In this document: positions 62,550 to 64,000 of the stretch, in pieces
Position numbering within the stretch: position 1 is the stretch's first letter
Layout of the letters: each line of letters opens with the position of its first letter
NCBI RefSeq assembly: GCF_016765615.1
Contig: NZ_JAESWA010000020.1
Location: forward strand, 62,001-126,000
Length of the DNA: 64,000 bases
DNA from: Clostridium paridis
GTDB taxonomy: Bacteria > Bacillota > Clostridia > Clostridiales > Clostridiaceae
Reading direction: 5' to 3'
The notes under the pieces: model-generated
Database searches by the model: none
The model's input: only the letters and a program-made list of their open reading frames with translations
What the model was told of the DNA's origin: nothing
Translations under genes and position numbers: made by a program

Positions 62550-64000
62550 GTGATTTCTATATTTGACTTTGAGTATCATTTAAAAAACCTTCCTGACAAA
62601 CCTGGAGTTTATATTATGAAAAATTCCTTGGGAGAAGTTATTTATGTTGGGAAGGCAAAAGTCTTAAAAAATAGAGTAAGACAATATTTTCAAAGTAATA
62701 AAAATCATTCGGAAAAAGTAAAAAAAATGGTGAGTAACATAACTGAATTTGAATATATTGTTACAGATTCAGAAATGGAAGCATTGTTATTAGAATGTAA
62801 TCTAATAAAAAAATATAGTCCAAGGTACAATATTGCGTTAAAGGATGATAAATTTTATCCGTTTATTAAAATAACGACAAATGAGGATTTCCCTAGAGTG
62901 TATGTAACAAGAAATTATGCTAAAGATGGGAATAAGTATTTTGGACCATATGTAAATGCCACATCAGTTTATGAAACCATAGATTTAATTAAGAAGATAT
63001 ATCCCTTAAGAACATGTAAGAGATCCATAACAGAAGGAGGAGAAAAAACTAGGCCTTGTTTGAACTATCATATAAAGCTATGTAAAGCTCCTTGTGCAGG
63101 ATATCAGACTAAAGAAGATTATGGAAACATGATTAAGGAAATAATTGAGATATTAAATGGTAAGGATACAAAAATCATAAAGGATCTTAAAGAACAAATG
63201 CAGGTAGCATCAAGTGAATTAGAGTTTGAGAAGGCTGCAGAGCTTAGGGATAGGGCTCTATCTATAGAGAACATAATAGAAAGACAAAAGATGTTTACAG
63301 TAAGAGAAGGAGATGAAGACTACATCAACCTTTACTGTGATGGTAAAGGTTGTTGTGTTCAAATTTTCTTTTCAAGAGATGGCAAGATAAGTGGAAGAGA
63401 ACATTTCGTTTTTGAAGACAAAGCAGACTATAGCAAGAGTGAAGTACTATATCAGTTTATTACTAGCTTTTATGGTGGAACGGCACAAATACCAAAAAAT
63501 ATTTATCTACCAGAAATTGAAGAATTAGAATTATTAGAAGAATTTTTAACAATTAAAAGAGGTTCTAAAGTTTGGATTAAGATACCAAAAAAAGGTGAGA
63601 AACTAGAACTTTTGCAGATGGTTGAAGAAAATGCTAAAATGACATTAGAGAAATTTAAGGATAAGATTTTAAGTGAGAAAGAAATAAATAGGATTTCCTT
63701 GGAAGAATTAAGAGAACTGCTTGATTTAGATGAACTGCCTATGAGGATAGAAGCTTATGATATATCTAACATACAGGGAGTAGATTCTGTAGGAACTATG
63801 GTAGTTTTTGAAGAAGGAAAGCCTAAGAATAGTGATTACAGAAGATTTAAAATTAAAACTGTACAGGGACCAAATGATTATGAAAGTATGAGAGAAGTCT
63901 TATCAAGAAGATTTAGTCATGGATTAGATGAAGTAAAACAGATTCAAGAGAGAAAGCTCACATTAGCAGGGGGAAAGTTTTCAGTTTTTCCAGATTTAAT
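62550..64000 (+). CDS. uvrC: Excinuclease ABC subunit C, 3'-truncated by the window
   Basis: About 483 residues are visible: a GIY-YIG nuclease domain (PDKPGVYIM...GEVIYVGKAK), a Cys cluster (RTCKRS...RPCLNY...CKAPCAG), a UVR domain (ELEFEKAAELRDRA), and part of the RNase H-like C-terminal nuclease (EAYDISNIQGVDSVGTMVVF). It makes both incisions in excision repair. The first legal start is GTG at 62550, but this lies inside the Shine-Dalgarno GAGGTGAT. The position where relatives start, before FDFEYHL, is an ATA codon at 62559, correctly spaced from that site. The gene is ten bases after pbpA and has no LexA box of its own. Confidence 0.95.
   Translation, partial: MISIFDFEYHLKNLPDKPGVYIMKNSLGEVIYVGKAKVLKNRVRQYFQSNKNHSEKVKKMVSNITEFEYIVTDSEMEALLLECNLIKKYSPRYNIALKDDKFYPFIKITTNEDFPRVYVTRNYAKDGNKYFGPYVNATSVYETIDLIKKIYPLRTCKRSITEGGEKTRPCLNYHIKLCKAPCAGYQTKEDYGNMIKEIIEILNGKDTKIIKDLKEQMQVASSELEFEKAAELRDRALSIENIIERQKMFTVREGDEDYINLYCDGKGCCVQIFFSRDGKISGREHFVFEDKADYSKSEVLYQFITSFYGGTAQIPKNIYLPEIEELELLEEFLTIKRGSKVWIKIPKKGEKLELLQMVEENAKMTLEKFKDKILSEKEINRISLEELRELLDLDELPMRIEAYDISNIQGVDSVGTMVVFEEGKPKNSDYRRFKIKTVQGPNDYESMREVLSRRFSHGLDEVKQIQERKLTLAGGKFSVFPDL

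Noticed and set aside
1-64000. Prophage, insertion sequence or integrated element
   Set aside because: No integrase, transposase, phage structural gene or attachment-site duplication was found; gene order looks like ordinary clostridial chromosome.

Overview
The window is about 64 kb of very AT-rich, densely coding DNA. Gene order, strong AGGAGG ribosome binding sites and gene content point to a Clostridium sensu stricto chromosome. Supporting content includes a two-subunit transketolase, a flavodiiron oxygen/NO reductase fusion, a GerS-like lipoprotein next to alanine racemase, a LevR/sigma-54 PTS operon, and an ftsEX-ctp-uvrB...uvrA...uvrC block. The XylFII-LytS-YesN-XylFGH arrangement resembles the xylose system described in C. 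beijerinckii; assignment to that species group is an inference. No tRNA, rRNA, CRISPR array, prophage or insertion sequence was seen.

Layout. (a) 1-830: fragment of an integral membrane protein cut by the window edge. (b) 888-10218, minus strand: sugar sensing and uptake. A membrane-anchored sugar-binding protein, a LytS kinase, a YesN regulator and a second anchored binding protein sit upstream of a xylFGH-type ABC importer. (c) 10467-15263: a NarL-type two-component pair followed by a three-gene FtsX/MacB-like ABC exporter. (d) 15348-17532: a CmpB-family membrane protein, truA and a small membrane protein. (e) 17776-19585: a lysine riboswitch with its terminator, controlling a LysP-like permease. 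(f) 19728-24648: a LevR-family activator, a clear sigma-54 promoter and a cellobiose/lactose-family PTS (EIIC, EIIB, EIIA). (g) 24703-28827: an aldose epimerase, then three nucleotide-sugar genes (aminotransferase, acetyltransferase, 6-dehydrogenase). (h) 28976-33000: a YihY-like membrane protein, a short SSB and the flavodiiron-rubredoxin-reductase fusion.

(i) 33003-36785: a strong extended -10 promoter with a tiny ORF and terminator (small RNA or attenuator), two unrecognised genes, acpS, nnr and a GC-richer repeat patch. (j) 36857-39353: gerS-like, alr and a mazEF-type toxin-antitoxin pair whose antitoxin has an unusual N-terminus. (k) 39787-43457: split transketolase and tandem YitT paralogues. 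(l) 43781-50153: ftsE, ftsX, ctp protease, a MinJ-like PDZ membrane protein, and LexA-controlled uvrB. (m) 50213-56086: an acyltransferase, then a full MurNAc recycling operon (murR-like regulator, murQ, murP, mupG) with two identical 17-bp operators. (n) 56156-64000: LexA-controlled uvrA, an FHA protein, an FtsW/RodA protein, a class B penicillin-binding protein, and uvrC running off the end.

Most of the window is ordinary clostridial core DNA with several carbohydrate-uptake modules. Each module carries its own sensor: a two-component system, a sigma-54 activator, an RpiR repressor or a riboswitch. The best candidates for something new are the two-sensor XylFII-like arrangement, the 33.25-33.38 kb leader/small RNA, the atypical antitoxin, the GC-richer repeat at 36.6-36.8 kb, and the non-AUG start region of uvrC.
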